The notes beneath the pieces are model-generated. The model saw only the letters and a program-made list of their open reading frames with translations, searched no databases and was not told the origin of the DNA. Below, piece by piece: positions 49,666 through 58,982 of a stretch of 64,000 nt of DNA. Origin of the DNA: an uncultured Clostridia bacterium (GTDB lineage Bacteria > Bacillota > Clostridia > Christensenellales > CAG-314). The DNA lies in contig CANRFV010000007.1 in assembly GCA_947629985.1 (NCBI GenBank), positions 1 through 64,000 on the forward strand, in the 5' to 3' direction. Positions within the stretch are counted from its first letter, which is position 1. Every line of letters starts with the position of its first letter. The position numbers and the translations under genes were made by a program.

Positions 49666-50289
49666 ATGAACATAATTCTTTTGGGCGCGCCGGGCAGCGG
49701 CAAAGGCACCATGGCGCAAAAACTCACAAACGAATTGCATATTCCGCAAATATCGACAGGCGACATCTTCCGCAAAAACTTAAAGGAAGAAACGCCGCTC
49801 GGTTTGCAGATAAAGGACATTGTGGCAAGCGGCGGGCTTGTTCCCGACAGTATCACGATCGAAATTGTCAAAAACAGGCTTGCCGAAAACGACTGCGCAA
49901 ACGGATATATTCTGGACGGTTTTCCGCGTTCCATCGCGCAAGCGGAAGCGTTGGATACTTTTCAGAATATAGACTGCGCGATCAATCTCGATGTGGACAA
50001 GGAAACGGTGGTAAGACGTTTGTCGGGCAGAAGATTTTGCCCCGATTGCAACGGAACATTCCACGTTTCGACGTTGCAAAACACCGAAGTGTGCCCCGTT
50101 TGCGGCGGCAAACTTATCGTTCGTCCGGACGACTCCGAAGCGACGGTGCGCGAACGTCTTAAAGTTTACGAAAATACGACATTGCCGCTTATCGAGTATT
50201 ATTCGCACAGGCACAAGTTGGTTACGGTAGACGGCAACGGATCCGTCGAAACAGTGTATCGCCGCATACTGAGCGTGCTTAACAAATGA
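49666..50289 (+). CDS. adk: Adenylate kinase
   Basis: LGAPGSGKGTMAQKL; DGFPRSIAQAEAL; zinc-lid CPDC..CPVC. Confidence 0.99.
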   Translation: MNIILLGAPGSGKGTMAQKLTNELHIPQISTGDIFRKNLKEETPLGLQIKDIVASGGLVPDSITIEIVKNRLAENDCANGYILDGFPRSIAQAEALDTFQNIDCAINLDVDKETVVRRLSGRRFCPDCNGTFHVSTLQNTEVCPVCGGKLIVRPDDSEATVRERLKVYENTTLPLIEYYSHRHKLVTVDGNGSVETVYRRILSVLNK

Positions 50290-51035
50290 TTTCGGTAAAA
50301 ACACCTGCTCAAATCGCGCTTATGCGCAAGGCAAATCAAATTGTGCGTGATACGCTCAACTTGTTGCGCGAGCATACAAAACCGGGCGTATCCACGTACG
50401 AATTGAACAAATTGGCGCACGAATATATCCTTTCACAAGGCGCTGTACCGAGTTTTTTGAATTACAACGGCTTTCCCGCAAGTATATGCGTGTCGGTGGA
50501 CAGCGAAGTGGTCCACGGCATACCCTCCCGCAAAAAGGTTTTGCACGAGGGGCAAATCGTAAGTTACGATTGCGGCGCAATATACAAAGGTTGGCACGGC
50601 GACGCCGCGCGGACTGTGGGCGTGGGATACATTTCGCCCGAATGTCAGCAACTTATCGACGTTACCGAACAATGCTTTTTTAAGGGCGTCAATTCCATCA
50701 AGGCGGGCGTAACCCGCTTGGGCGACTTGGGGCACGTAATACAAAGTTATGCCGAAAGTTTCGGCTACGGGGTCGTACGCGAGTTGGTAGGGCACGGTAT
50801 CGGGCGCAATATGCACGAAGATCCGGAAGTTCCCAATTTCGGAATACCCGGGCACGGTATGAGATTGTCCGCGGGAATGACGATAGCGGTGGAACCTATG
50901 ATAACAATGGGGACCGAGCGCGTGGATTGGATGGACGATGGTTGGACTGTCAAAACGCGCGATCGCAAACCTGCCGCTCATTACGAAAACACGATTGCTA
51001 TTTCGGACGACGGAATAGAGATACTCAGTTTGTAG
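50286..51035 (+). CDS. map: Type I methionyl aminopeptidase
   Basis: SYDCGAIYKGWHGDAARTV; GHGIGRNMHEDPEVPNFG. Confidence 0.98.
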   Translation: MISVKTPAQIALMRKANQIVRDTLNLLREHTKPGVSTYELNKLAHEYILSQGAVPSFLNYNGFPASICVSVDSEVVHGIPSRKKVLHEGQIVSYDCGAIYKGWHGDAARTVGVGYISPECQQLIDVTEQCFFKGVNSIKAGVTRLGDLGHVIQSYAESFGYGVVRELVGHGIGRNMHEDPEVPNFGIPGHGMRLSAGMTIAVEPMITMGTERVDWMDDGWTVKTRDRKPAAHYENTIAISDDGIEILSL

Positions 51036-51042
51036 GTGTACA

Positions 51043-51336
51043 ATGAACAGCAATATTGCAATAGGCAGCGTGGTGCTGTCCACGCAAGGGCGCGACAAGG
51101 GAATGTACTTTGTTGTAACGGCGGTTGACGACGGGCAGGTTTATCTTGCCGACGGCGGTATGCGTAAACTAAGCAATCCCAAAAAGAAAAACGTCAAGCA
51201 TGTATCGGATAGCGGAACCGTGTTGGAATCCATTGCCAACAAACTTGTTTCGGGCAAAAAAGTGTTCGACAGTGAAGTAAAAAGCGCACTGCGGCAATTC
51301 AATCAGCAAATAAAACAGGAGAAACCAAATGTCTAA
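51043..51336 (+). CDS. KOW-domain RNA-binding protein
   Basis: [21 protein letters not shown]; located between map and infA. Confidence 0.85.
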   Translation: MNSNIAIGSVVLSTQGRDKGMYFVVTAVDDGQVYLADGGMRKLSNPKKKNVKHVSDSGTVLESIANKLVSGKKVFDSEVKSALRQFNQQIKQEKPNV

Positions 51337-51556
51337 AGACGATGTAATCGAGGTGGAAGGCGTAGTTGTCGAAGCGTTGCGCAATGCGGAATTTCGCGTA
51401 AGACTTACCAACAACCATGAAATTACAGCCTACGTATCGGGAAAACTTCGCATACACTCTATACGAATTTTGCCCGGCGATGCCGTCAAATTGGAAATGA
51501 GCCCCTACGACCTTACAAAGGGACGCATAGTTTGGCGCACAAAAGGCGTGCAATAA
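51329..51556 (+). CDS. infA: Translation initiation factor IF-1
   Basis: [41 protein letters not shown]. Confidence 0.97.
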   Translation: MSKDDVIEVEGVVVEALRNAEFRVRLTNNHEITAYVSGKLRIHSIRILPGDAVKLEMSPYDLTKGRIVWRTKGVQ

Positions 51557-51606
51557 CACAAAATTACAGTTACACGGCGCAGCAAGCCTGTATTAAGGAG
51601 GATAAA

Positions 51607-51723
51607 ATGAAAGTAAAACCGTCTGTAAAACCGATGTGCGACAAGTGCAAGGTTATCAAACGTAACGGCAAAGTTATGGTTATTTGTTCCAAATATCCCA
51701 AACACAAGCAAAGACAAGGCTAA
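51607..51723 (+). CDS. rpmJ: 50S ribosomal protein L36
   Basis: [38 protein letters not shown]. Confidence 0.98.
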   Translation: MKVKPSVKPMCDKCKVIKRNGKVMVICSKYPKHKQRQG

Positions 51724-51870
51724 TAAATTAAGTTCGCCCCAATGCGGGCGCCAACTTAGGATTCAATCGCGTACAACGGCCAAGCGACATCATTCCACTT
51801 AGGCTCGCCGCCTTTGGCGCGTAAATATACAATTACAAAAACGTATTAAAAATCAAGGAGAAAAAATCAA

Positions 51871-52248
51871 ATGGCTCGTATTTCCGGTGTAGATTTACCC
51901 AGAGAAAAACGTATTGAAATCGGCTTGACCTACATTTACGGAATAGGACGCACCACGGCAAAAAAGATCCTTGCCGAAACGGGCGTCAATCCCGATACGC
52001 GCGTAAAAGATCTTACAGAGGACGACGTATCGAAGATCCGTGATTGTATAGAAAAGAATATTCACGTAGAAGGCGACCTTCGCCGTGAAGTTTCTATGAA
52101 TATCAAAAGACAAATAGAAATCGGCTCATACCGTGGTATTCGTCATCGTAAGGGGCTTCCCGTACGCGGACAATCCACCAAGCAAAACGCTCGCACGCGC
52201 AAGGGACCCAAGCGTACCGTATCGCGCGGCAAAAAAGCGGCTAAATAG
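51871..52248 (+). CDS. rpsM: 30S ribosomal protein S13
   Basis: [26 protein letters not shown]. Confidence 0.99.
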   Translation: MARISGVDLPREKRIEIGLTYIYGIGRTTAKKILAETGVNPDTRVKDLTEDDVSKIRDCIEKNIHVEGDLRREVSMNIKRQIEIGSYRGIRHRKGLPVRGQSTKQNARTRKGPKRTVSRGKKAAK

Positions 52249-52264
52249 GGGAGGACAGTAGATA

Positions 52265-52657
52265 ATGGCAGGTAAAAAAGTTGTCAAAAAAAGACGCGAC
52301 ATAAGAAAAGTTGACAAAGGACAAGTTCATATCCACGCTTCCTTCAACAACACAATAGTAACGTTTACGGACCTTAACGGCAATGCGCTTACGCAGTGCA
52401 GTTCGGGTGCGTTGGGTTTCCGCGGTTCGCGTAAAAGCACCGCTTTCGCAGCGCAGCAAGCGGCGGAAACAGCAGCCAAGGCAGCAAAAGACTCTTACGG
52501 AATCCGTTCGGTAGAAGTGTACGTCAAAGGTCCCGGTCAAGGACGCGAATCGGCTATTCGCGCATTGCAAACAGCCGAAATCGAAGTTACGCTTATCCGC
52601 GACGTATCGCCCATTGCACACAACGGATGCCGTCCGCCCAAGCGCAGAAGAGTATAG
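52265..52657 (+). CDS. rpsK: 30S ribosomal protein S11
   Basis: [24 protein letters not shown]. Confidence 0.99.
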   Translation: MAGKKVVKKRRDIRKVDKGQVHIHASFNNTIVTFTDLNGNALTQCSSGALGFRGSRKSTAFAAQQAAETAAKAAKDSYGIRSVEVYVKGPGQGRESAIRALQTAEIEVTLIRDVSPIAHNGCRPPKRRRV

Positions 52658-52675
52658 TAAAGGAGATAATAAGAT

Positions 52676-53302
52676 ATGGCAAGAAATACAGGTGCAGATT
52701 GCCGTCAATGCAGACGTGAAAAATGCAAATTGTTTCTTAAAGGCGATAGATGCTACACCGAAAAATGCGCTTTTACAAAACGCGGTAAGATCCCCGGTGT
52801 ACACGCCGACAGCAGAAAGAAAACCACAGAATACGGTCTCCAATTGAGAGAAAAGCAAAAGACCAAACGTATTTACGGTTTGCAAGAAAAGCAATTCCAC
52901 AAATATTACGAAGAGGCGGAACGTCAAAAGGGCGTAACAGGCGCCAATATGCTTATTTTGTTGGAACAGCGTCTTGACAACGTAGTATATCGTATGGGCT
53001 TGGGCGCGTCTCGCAGTCAGGCAAGACAGTTTGTCAACCACGGTTTGATCACCGTCAACGGCAAACGCGTAACAATTCCCAGTTTTCAGGTAAAGGTTGG
53101 CGATGTTATTTCCGTTAAGGACAACAAACGCGAACAACCCTTGTTTGCGGAACTCAAACAAGCCAAAAAACCGGCAAATCTTCCCCAATGGTTAGATTTC
53201 GAACCTGCCGAACTGACAGGTAAAGTGCTTGCTAAACCCGTAAGAGAAGATATCGACATGAATATCCAGGAACATATGATTGTCGAATTGTACTCCAAGT
53301 AA
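52676..53302 (+). CDS. rpsD: 30S ribosomal protein S4
   Basis: [30 protein letters not shown]. Confidence 0.99.
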   Translation: MARNTGADCRQCRREKCKLFLKGDRCYTEKCAFTKRGKIPGVHADSRKKTTEYGLQLREKQKTKRIYGLQEKQFHKYYEEAERQKGVTGANMLILLEQRLDNVVYRMGLGASRSQARQFVNHGLITVNGKRVTIPSFQVKVGDVISVKDNKREQPLFAELKQAKKPANLPQWLDFEPAELTGKVLAKPVREDIDMNIQEHMIVELYSK

Positions 53303-53388
53303 CAGCAACACGTTGCAACACAGGTTGCATCAACTGCACGGTTTGGTGCGGTACTTATTAAATTTAATATAAAGGAGATTGTTGTCCA

Positions 53389-54360
53389 ATGATGGAAATA
53401 GAAAAGCCGGTTATGACAGTTGAAGAAAGCGGACAGAACGCCAGCGTCATCAAGATTGTGGCAGAGCCATTGGAAAGGGGCTACGGTATAACGCTCGGCA
53501 ACGCCTTGCGTCGCGTGCTTCTTGCGGCATTGCCCGGCGTAGCGGTAGTTGGTCTGCGCATCGAGGGTATTCAGCACGAATTTTCAACGGTTCCCGGCGT
53601 CAAAGAAGACGTAACGGACATTATCCTTAACATCAAACGCCTTGCGTTAAGATCGGATAATGAAGACAATGATTTCAGAAAGACAATATCAATAAACAAA
53701 GTCGGTCCCTGCGAAGTACACGCGGAAGACATCATTACCGACAGCGAAGTGGAAGTTTTGAACCCCGAACTGTATATTTGCACCCTTGAAGAAGGCGCGT
53801 CGCTCAATTGCGAACTGTACGTTGCCCGCGGCTGCGGATATTACTCCGTAGAAAAGAACAAGGAACGCAACAGAGAGTTGAAACTTAACTACCCCATCGG
53901 TTACATAACCATCGATTCGGTTTTCGGCCCCGTAAAAAAGGCAAGTTACACGGTAGAAAGCGCCCGCGTCGGTCAGGATATCACCCGCGACAAACTTACG
54001 TTGGAAGTGGAAACAAACGGCGCGTTTTCCGGCAGAGAGATCGTTTCTTTGGCGGCGCGCATTATCGAAGACCACATCAAAATGTTTGTTGATTTGTCCG
54101 AAAATTTCAACAGGGATATACTTATCCCCCGCGAAAGCGACAACCACAAAAAAGTTTTGGAAATGAACATCGACGATATGGATCTGTCCGTACGCTCGTA
54201 CAACTGCTTAAAGCGCGCGGGTATCCAAACGGTCGAAGACCTTACTCGCCGTACCGAAGACGATATGCTCAAAGTACGCAACCTTGGCAGAAAATCGCTT
54301 GATGAAGTAATAGCCAAACTTGAAAGTTACGGTCTGTCTTTGAAAAATAAGGATGAATAG
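53389..54360 (+). CDS. rpoA: DNA-directed RNA polymerase subunit alpha
   Basis: PLERGYGITLGNALRRVLLAALPG; C-terminal SVRSYNCLKRAGIQTVEDL. Confidence 0.99.
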   Translation: MMEIEKPVMTVEESGQNASVIKIVAEPLERGYGITLGNALRRVLLAALPGVAVVGLRIEGIQHEFSTVPGVKEDVTDIILNIKRLALRSDNEDNDFRKTISINKVGPCEVHAEDIITDSEVEVLNPELYICTLEEGASLNCELYVARGCGYYSVEKNKERNRELKLNYPIGYITIDSVFGPVKKASYTVESARVGQDITRDKLTLEVETNGAFSGREIVSLAARIIEDHIKMFVDLSENFNRDILIPRESDNHKKVLEMNIDDMDLSVRSYNCLKRAGIQTVEDLTRRTEDDMLKVRNLGRKSLDEVIAKLESYGLSLKNKDE

Positions 54361-54372
54361 GAGAAAGACAAT

Positions 54373-54876
54373 ATGGCAAGAAAACTATCTAAACCCACAG
54401 ACGCAAGACTTGCTCTGTTAAAAAACCAAGTTTCTCAATTGTTGTGGAACGGCAAACTTGAAACTACCGAAGCGCGCGCCAAGGAAGTTCAAAAACTTGC
54501 CGAAAAATACATTACCATTGCAGTAAACGCATACAAAGATACTGTCGAAGTGGAAAAAGTAAAAATCGTCAACGGCAAGGAAACCAAAGTTACCGTTATC
54601 AACGACGGACCCAAAAAACTCGCCGCAAGGCGCAGACTTATGGCTAACTTGGCAGACTTGCAGGAGACGCGCCGTCCCAAGGAAAGCGCAACCGAATACA
54701 AAGTGCGCACCAAGACGGTAAAACATCCCCTTATCGAAAAGATGTTCAACGATTACGCTCCCAAGTTCGACAAACAGGCGGAAGAAAGCGGTCAAAAGGG
54801 CGGCTATACGGCAGTCTACAAGATGAACGCACGTCGCGGCGACGGCGCCGAAATGGCACTTGTTGTTGTTTTGTAA
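54373..54876 (+). CDS. rplQ: 50S ribosomal protein L17
   Basis: Follows rpoA; RLALLKNQVSQLLWNGKLETTEARAKEVQKLAEK. Confidence 0.97.
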   Translation: MARKLSKPTDARLALLKNQVSQLLWNGKLETTEARAKEVQKLAEKYITIAVNAYKDTVEVEKVKIVNGKETKVTVINDGPKKLAARRRLMANLADLQETRRPKESATEYKVRTKTVKHPLIEKMFNDYAPKFDKQAEESGQKGGYTAVYKMNARRGDGAEMALVVVL

Positions 54877-54907
54877 TCGCAACTGCAGTAGAGTAACGCT
54901 TTTTGCT

Positions 54908-54929
54908 CCGACCACACGTGCGTCGGTCG
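54908..54929 (+). repeat. Gene-end palindrome copy downstream of rplQ
   Basis: CCGACCACACGTGCGTCGGTCG, identical to 7665-7686 and 14895-14916. Confidence 0.85.
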
Positions 54930-54982
54930 ATTGCTTGCTGCTGCGCTAACGCGAGCGCAATCGACGGCATAATTACTAAAAT

Positions 54983-55019
54983 AAAACAGTCAATCTCGGT
55001 ATAAGATTGGCTGTTTTTT
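54983..55019 (+). terminator. Intrinsic terminator of the alpha operon
   Basis: AAAACAGTCAATCT-cggtata-AGATTGGCTGTTTTTT. Confidence 0.85.
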
Positions 55020-55290
55020 ATTTTGTTTGTTACATATATTGCCGCGCTATCGCGCCGCCGCAGTCGGACTTGGGAGTTGCGCGTGAACGCACGCGCGGCA
55101 TTGTTTAGACTTTCGGTGGGGAGTCGCATACCCCACCAACCCCCGCAAGGTCGCAAACTTCGGCACCGGTCCGTAGTTTGCGGTAGTTTAATTTGAACAA
55201 CTATTGATTTGATTTAGTTGATTTATTAACTACTTAGTTTAATGCTTAGCGTATTTTCAATAAATAGGTGTATCCCGCCCCCTGTTAGGT

Positions 55291-55850
55291 GCGGCATACT
55301 CGTTGCAGATTATTTTGCAGTGGATACACTCGCTCGGCGGGTTACAAGGTTGGGTTTAATTAGTACTACTTGTTGCGTGTATGCACTTGTTGCAGATTAT
55401 TTTGAGTCGCGACGCACTCGGCTCCGAGTGAGAACAAGGTAGTATTTTAATTAAAACTTTTTGTTGATAGTGTAAATGCAACAGCACTCGCGCCATAAAA
55501 AATAATATTTTGCGCGGCATACTCGTTGCAGATTATTTTGCAGTGGATACACTCGCTCAGCGGGATTACAAGGTTGGGTTTAATTAGTACTACTTGTTGC
55601 GTGTATGCACTTGTTGCAGATTATTTTGAGTTGCGACGCACTCGGCTCCAAGTGAGAACAAGGTAGTATTTTAATTAAAAACTTGTTTGTTGATTGTATG
55701 AATGCAACAGCGCTCGCACTTTAAGCAATAAAGATATAATGCGGCAGCGCACTCGTTGCAGATTGTTTTGCCGTAAACACACTCGCGTTGCGAGATTACA
55801 ATGTTGGGGTTAATTGGGACTGCTTGTTGCTCGTATAAATTTGCCGCGCG
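55291..55850 (+). repeat. Tandem block of about 2.5 copies of a 223-227 bp interspersed repeat
   Basis: Units start GCGGCATACTCGTTGCAGATTATTTTGCAGTGGATACACTCGCTC at 55291, 55514 and (diverged) 55741. Confidence 0.9.
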
Positions 55851-56117
55851 GGCGCAAATCGATAGTTTAGTTGGAAAACCATTTCAGCACCTTTATCTTG
55901 TTGTTCTTCTCTTCAATAAACCCGTTTGTGTACGATGTATCCGGCGAGTCGATTACGTACCCCAACCAAATTTCAAACGCTCTTATACATTCTCCAAATT
56001 TCGGTATGTTGCTTTTTTTTGCTATCGCTATTTAATTGTTAATGTCAAGTGTTTGAAAACCAACGATGAGAGAACCGTACACAGCAAAAACTTAACAGCA
56101 ATATCATCGAAATTCGC

Positions 56118-56146
56118 TTGACAGTATGTTTTAATTATGCTAACAT
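56118..56146 (+). promoter_or_regulatory. Promoter upstream of the metNIQ leader
   Basis: TTGACA-17 nt-TAACAT. Confidence 0.6.
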
Positions 56147-56175
56147 TGAGAGCAAGAAAAAGGCAAGAAAAAATT

Positions 56176-56259
56176 ATGTTGCAAATAAAATTCGCAAATC
56201 AAATAATGTGCATGTGCAAGAACCGAGCAAAGAAGCGCGGCTTTTGTGTTATGCTTTGA
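56176..56259 (+). CDS. Putative regulatory leader peptide MLQIKFANQIMCMCKNRAKKRGFCVML
   Basis: 27 codons with 4 Met and 3 Cys; ends upstream of a terminator before metN; too short for the ORF track. Confidence 0.5.
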   Translation: MLQIKFANQIMCMCKNRAKKRGFCVML

Positions 56260-56281
56260 CAAGCGACCAAAAACAACTTCT

Positions 56282-56314
56282 TCGCTCGGACTTTTACAGT
56301 CCGGGCGATTTTTT
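56282..56314 (+). terminator. Leader (attenuator) terminator before metN
   Basis: TCGCTCGGACT-tttac-AGTCCGGGCGA-TTTTTT. Confidence 0.85.
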
Positions 56315-56333
56315 ATTTCGGGAGTAAAAACAA

Positions 56334-57320
56334 ATGATAGAATTCAGACATTTGAGAAAAGAATATCCCGCTGCAAACGGGACGCTCGTCGCGCTTGACG
56401 ACATAAACCTTTCGATAGAAAACGGAGTCATATACGGCATAATAGGTTTGTCGGGAGCGGGCAAAAGCACTTTGGTGCGGTGCATCAATTTGCTTGAACG
56501 TCCTACGGCGGGCGAGATCGTAATCGACGGAGAAGATCTCGTCAAGGCGAGCGGCAAGCGGTTGCGAGAGATACGTCGAAATATCGGCATGATATTTCAA
56601 GGCTTCAATCTTTTGGAACAGCGCACAGTGGAAGCGAACGTGCGATTTCCGCTCGAACTTGTCAAAACGCCCAAGGAACAAGCAAATCGGCGCATAGACG
56701 AATTGCTTAGGTTAGTGGGGTTGCAAGACAAAGCAAAGGCATATCCGTCGCAAATTTCGGGCGGACAAAAGCAACGCGTTGCCATAGCGCGAGCGCTCGC
56801 CACCGGTCCCAAATATCTGCTTTGCGACGAGGCAACGAGTGCGCTCGACCCCAATACGACCAATTCCATTTTGGAACTGCTCAAAGACATAAATCGCAAG
56901 TTGGGCGTTACGATAGTTATAATAACGCACGAGATGAAGGTGGTGGAGAGCATTTGTTCGTATGTGGCGGTAATAGACAAAAGCAAGATAGTCGAGCACG
57001 GCAAAGTGGCGGAACTGTTTTCGTGCCCCAAGTCGGAAATAGCCAAAGAACTGATTTTGCCGGGGCTTATTCGTTCCGAAAGTACGCCGGGCAACAAACT
57101 GAGATTGATTTTCGACGGGAGCGTAACCGACAAGCCGCTCATATCCGCGCTTTCGCGGGAGTGCGGCGTAGAAGTCAACATTTTGTTTGCTGACACTAAG
57201 ACGATCGACGGCAAGATATTCGGGCATATGGTTATAGCAATGCCGAATGACGATCGTGCCGTAGCCGAAATAAAATCATTTTTAGACAAAAACGGCGTTA
57301 CATACAAGGAGGGAATATGA
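56334..57320 (+). CDS. metN: Methionine ABC transporter ATP-binding protein
   Basis: GLSGAGKSTLVRCINLLERPTAGEI; ISGGQKQRVAIARAL; C-terminal ACT/NIL-type domain; metI and metQ adjacent. Confidence 0.95.
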   Translation: MIEFRHLRKEYPAANGTLVALDDINLSIENGVIYGIIGLSGAGKSTLVRCINLLERPTAGEIVIDGEDLVKASGKRLREIRRNIGMIFQGFNLLEQRTVEANVRFPLELVKTPKEQANRRIDELLRLVGLQDKAKAYPSQISGGQKQRVAIARALATGPKYLLCDEATSALDPNTTNSILELLKDINRKLGVTIVIITHEMKVVESICSYVAVIDKSKIVEHGKVAELFSCPKSEIAKELILPGLIRSESTPGNKLRLIFDGSVTDKPLISALSRECGVEVNILFADTKTIDGKIFGHMVIAMPNDDRAVAEIKSFLDKNGVTYKEGI

Positions 57321-58015
57321 GCGAATTACTAAAACAACTGTTTCAAAGCGGAGAAATTTACAAGCATGCCTGGATCACGATATGGACGACCTTACTAAGC
57401 ACATTTATCGCTTATCTTATAGGCTTGCCGATAGGCGTTCTGCTCAATGTAACAGACAAAGAAGGACTTCGTCCTTGCGTACCGTTAAACAGAGCGCTCG
57501 GGCTTATCGTCAATATTTTGCGAAGCATGCCCTTTGTAATACTGATGGTGGCGTTTTTGCCGGTGGCGAAGTTCTTCGTAGGGTCAAGCACGGGCAACGC
57601 GGCAATGCTTGTTATGTTGATAATCGCGGCGGCTCCGTATGTGGCTCGTCTTGTGGAGTCGTCTTTGAAAGAAGTGGACAGGGGCGTAATAGAAGCCGCC
57701 CGTTCGATGGGCGCGAGCGACCTTCAAATAATATTCAAAGTTTTCTTGCCTGAAGCCAAACCGTCCCTGATAGTGGGCGCGGTAATATCGACGGTAACGA
57801 TACTCGGATATTCGGCTATGGCAAGCACGATAGGCGGCGACGGACTAGGCAAGGTGGCGATAATTTACGGACACCAAAGGTTCAACGAAGATATAATATG
57901 GGTTTGCGTGGCATTTACGGTTGTTATAGTGCAGATAATTCAGGAAGTGGGAATATTTATAGCGCACAAAACGGACAAACGTATCAGAAAAATCAAAAAA
58001 AGGAGAGTTTTATAA
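57317..58015 (+). CDS. metI: Methionine ABC transporter permease
   Basis: MNVLRS-like IVNILRSMPFVILMVAFLPV; EAARSMGASDLQIIFKVFLPEA. Confidence 0.95.
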   Translation: MSELLKQLFQSGEIYKHAWITIWTTLLSTFIAYLIGLPIGVLLNVTDKEGLRPCVPLNRALGLIVNILRSMPFVILMVAFLPVAKFFVGSSTGNAAMLVMLIIAAAPYVARLVESSLKEVDRGVIEAARSMGASDLQIIFKVFLPEAKPSLIVGAVISTVTILGYSAMASTIGGDGLGKVAIIYGHQRFNEDIIWVCVAFTVVIVQIIQEVGIFIAHKTDKRIRKIKKRRVL

Positions 58016-58016
58016 A

Positions 58017-58856
58017 ATGAAAAAATTATTATTGACATTACTCGGCATATCGCTTGTATTTGCGTTTTCATTAGGGGCGACGGCTTGTAACGTCGGCACT
58101 CCCGACAAGACAATTGTGGTGGGCGCAAGTTCCACTCCCCACGCCGAGATACTCGAAGCGATTCGCGAAGACTTGCGTAACGAAGGATTCGAACTGGATA
58201 TTCGCATTTACGACGATTACGTGCTTCCCAACAAGTCGCTCGAAGACGGCGATCTTGACGCGAATTACTTCCAGCATACGCCTTATCTCGACGATTTCAA
58301 TGCCAAAAACGGCACTCATATCGTTTCGGCGGGTAAGATCCATTACGAACCGTTTGGAGTGTACGGCAAAAACGTAACAAAAGCGGACTTCGAGACTACC
58401 AAGACCGGACGCACCATATTTATTCCCGGCGACGGCTCCAACTGCACTCGAGCACTCTTCGTGCTTGCAGACAACGGCTATCTGACGCTTAAAGACGGCG
58501 TTTCGGCGTCCGACACGCTCAGCGACAAGGATATCGCCGACAACAAAGGAAACACTGTGATCCTTGTCGAAGCGTCCAATATTCCCGCACAACTCAACAA
58601 TTCAAGCGACGGTACCATAGCGGTAATAAACGGCAATTATGCGCTCGAAGCGGGGCTTAAAATATCCGACGCGCTTGCGGTGGAAAATGCGTCGGGCGAG
58701 GCGGCTCAGTTGTATGCCAACATTGTAGCCGTAAAGCAAGGCAACGAAAACAGCGCAAAGACAAAGGCCCTTTTAAAAGTGCTCAAAACCAAAAAAGTTT
58801 ACGACTTTATTACCGAGCATTATAACGGAGCCGTTTCGCCTTCGTTTACCCTTTAA
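58017..58856 (+). CDS. metQ: Methionine-binding lipoprotein (NlpA/MetQ family)
   Basis: Lipobox ATAC; GASSTPHAEILEAIREDL; DANYFQHTPYLDDFN. Confidence 0.95.
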   Translation: MKKLLLTLLGISLVFAFSLGATACNVGTPDKTIVVGASSTPHAEILEAIREDLRNEGFELDIRIYDDYVLPNKSLEDGDLDANYFQHTPYLDDFNAKNGTHIVSAGKIHYEPFGVYGKNVTKADFETTKTGRTIFIPGDGSNCTRALFVLADNGYLTLKDGVSASDTLSDKDIADNKGNTVILVEASNIPAQLNNSSDGTIAVINGNYALEAGLKISDALAVENASGEAAQLYANIVAVKQGNENSAKTKALLKVLKTKKVYDFITEHYNGAVSPSFTL

Positions 58857-58933
58857 TACAAAAACACTGCCTGAATTTAATAAATGCGTTTTATTGACGC
58901 ATTGATAGCGAAAGGACGGCGGCACCGTCTTTT

Positions 58934-58974
58934 GCAATAAAAATCCGCGCCTTCAAGACGCGGATTTTTATTGC
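58934..58974. terminator. Bidirectional intrinsic terminator (16-bp perfect stem)
   Basis: GCAATAAAAATCCGCG-ccttcaaga-CGCGGATTTTTATTGC. Confidence 0.9.
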
Positions 58975-58982
58975 GCAAACGA

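Noticed and set aside
56118-56327. 69-aa ORF MTVCFNYANIESKKKARK... before metN
   Set aside because: Runs through the terminator hairpin in a different frame, with no RBS; less plausible than the short Met/Cys leader ORF.
56118-56333. SAM-I riboswitch or T-box upstream of metN
   Set aside because: No CTTATCAAGAG...GGAGGGA or AGGGTGGNACCGCG-like core was found by eye; the leader-peptide model fits better. A covariance scan is still needed.
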